Origin: Desulfovibrio sp.
GTDB taxonomy: Bacteria > Desulfobacterota > Desulfovibrionia > Desulfovibrionales > Desulfovibrionaceae
Direction: 5' to 3'
Length of the DNA stretch: 64,000 bases
NCBI RefSeq assembly: GCF_034006445.1
Contig: NZ_JAVESS010000015.1
Span: 1 to 64,000, forward strand
The stretch's first letter is position 1; each line of letters starts with the position of its first letter. The notes below the pieces were generated by a model. The model did not search any database and had not been told where the DNA came from. It saw only the letters and a program-made list of their open reading frames with translations. Below, in pieces: positions 63,541 through 64,000 of the stretch. The position numbers and the translations under genes were made by a program.

Positions 63541-64000
63541 ATGTTATACAGTATCAAGATGCGCGCGGAAAGCGGGTCACGCCATATTTCGGGCGCGGAG
63601 CGCATTGTGGAGCGTCATGAGATATCTCAGGCCATGGACGCCCTGACCCGCCGCGGCATGGAGCATCCCAATGGCCCGGCGGAAACCGTGACAGTGACCG
63701 TGAGGCCCGTCACACGGCCGCTTGTGACCATACAGGCCCTGCCTGTGAGCGAACCCAAGGTGCGCAGCCTTGAAGAGGCCCGGCAGGTGCTGGATACGGA
63801 ACTTTGCGCCATGGGGCTGCAATCCGGCCCGGTGCTGTCCCTGCTGTACGGATTGCGGGAACCCATGCGCGGTGCCGTGCTGCTGGACGCGGACAGTCTG
63901 CAGAGGCTGGAGCCGGATCAGCGGCGCGGGGTGCGGGCCACATGTATGGACTATACGGGCAACACAGGCGAGGGCAAAAACCATTTCAAGGAAGCGCTCT
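63541..64000 (+). CDS. bioW: 6-carboxyhexanoate-CoA ligase, 5' part
   Basis: The first 153 residues are present, the rest lies beyond the window end. MLYSIKMRAESGSRHISGAE, the VTIQALPV segment, RGAVLLD and GVRATCMDYTG match BioW, which makes pimeloyl-CoA from pimelate and ATP for biotin synthesis. GAGGAAG is nine bases before the ATG. Other bio genes would be expected downstream. Confidence 0.88.
   Translation, partial: MLYSIKMRAESGSRHISGAERIVERHEISQAMDALTRRGMEHPNGPAETVTVTVRPVTRPLVTIQALPVSEPKVRSLEEARQVLDTELCAMGLQSGPVLSLLYGLREPMRGAVLLDADSLQRLEPDQRRGVRATCMDYTGNTGEGKNHFKEAL

Overview
The window looks like a chromosomal segment of a Gram-negative sulfate-reducing deltaproteobacterium, most likely a Desulfovibrio relative. 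This is inferred from gene content (hypC, flagellar rod/ring genes, CheZ, Tol-Pal-type lipoprotein, GDP-fucose and ABC-type O-antigen genes, Mop-type molbindin, BioW), the GC-rich coding style and short dispersed hairpins. No rRNA or species marker is present.

Layout. (1) 1-13.15 kb is core genome. It holds an outer-membrane barrel protein, a methyltransferase, a lone hypC, ileS-lspA-PLDc_N-cpoB-like-cheZ, a ferredoxin-nitroreductase, and flgF-flgG-flgA-flgH, with no flgI after flgH. (2) 13.15-13.74 kb holds tandem and palindromic repeats, followed by tRNA-Leu(CAG). (3) 13.81-29.81 kb is an integrated element of about 16 kb in the 3' end of that tRNA, bounded by an 85-nt near-perfect direct repeat. 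It has a P4-type integrase with a phased array of ATACCCCC sites, two AT-rich unknown genes, a frameshifted AlpA regulator, phage-type replication genes, an excisionase-like gene, a catalytic-domain-only tyrosine recombinase and a possible origin. Next come three genes resembling podophage internal-virion proteins, one a 1377-aa polyvalent protein with a zinc-protease motif. They are followed by a small secreted protein sharing a module with that giant, a serine recombinase and a SIR2-domain defence candidate. There are no capsid, portal, terminase or tail genes, so it looks like a satellite or a reduced prophage. (4) 29.9-48.4 kb is one long minus-strand surface-polysaccharide operon: manB-manC-gmd-fcl (GDP-L-fucose), Wzm/Wzt export, methyltransferases, a glycosyltransferase-methyltransferase fusion, a DegT aminotransferase, an atypical epimerase and six glycosyltransferases. 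(5) 48.7-53.0 kb is an accessory cluster: a degenerate ADP-ribosylglycohydrolase, a divergent WYL regulator with a perfect palindrome between them, an unknown protein coupled to a PD-(D/E)XK-like nuclease, and a zinc-ribbon membrane protein. (6) 53.7-58.6 kb holds a nitrate/sulfonate-type ABC importer and a split AtuA system, with repeats between them. (7) 59.1-64 kb holds a Mop molbindin, TatA, a 1004-aa multidomain glycosyltransferase and the 5' part of bioW.

The points most worth a second look are all sequence-based. They are the homology between the giant ejection-type protein and the small secreted protein encoded beside it, the helically phased ATACCCCC sites, the relic junction beyond the right att copy, the frameshifted alpA, and the WYL/nuclease/ADPRG-like cluster. 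Product names come from motif recognition only; no database search was run.
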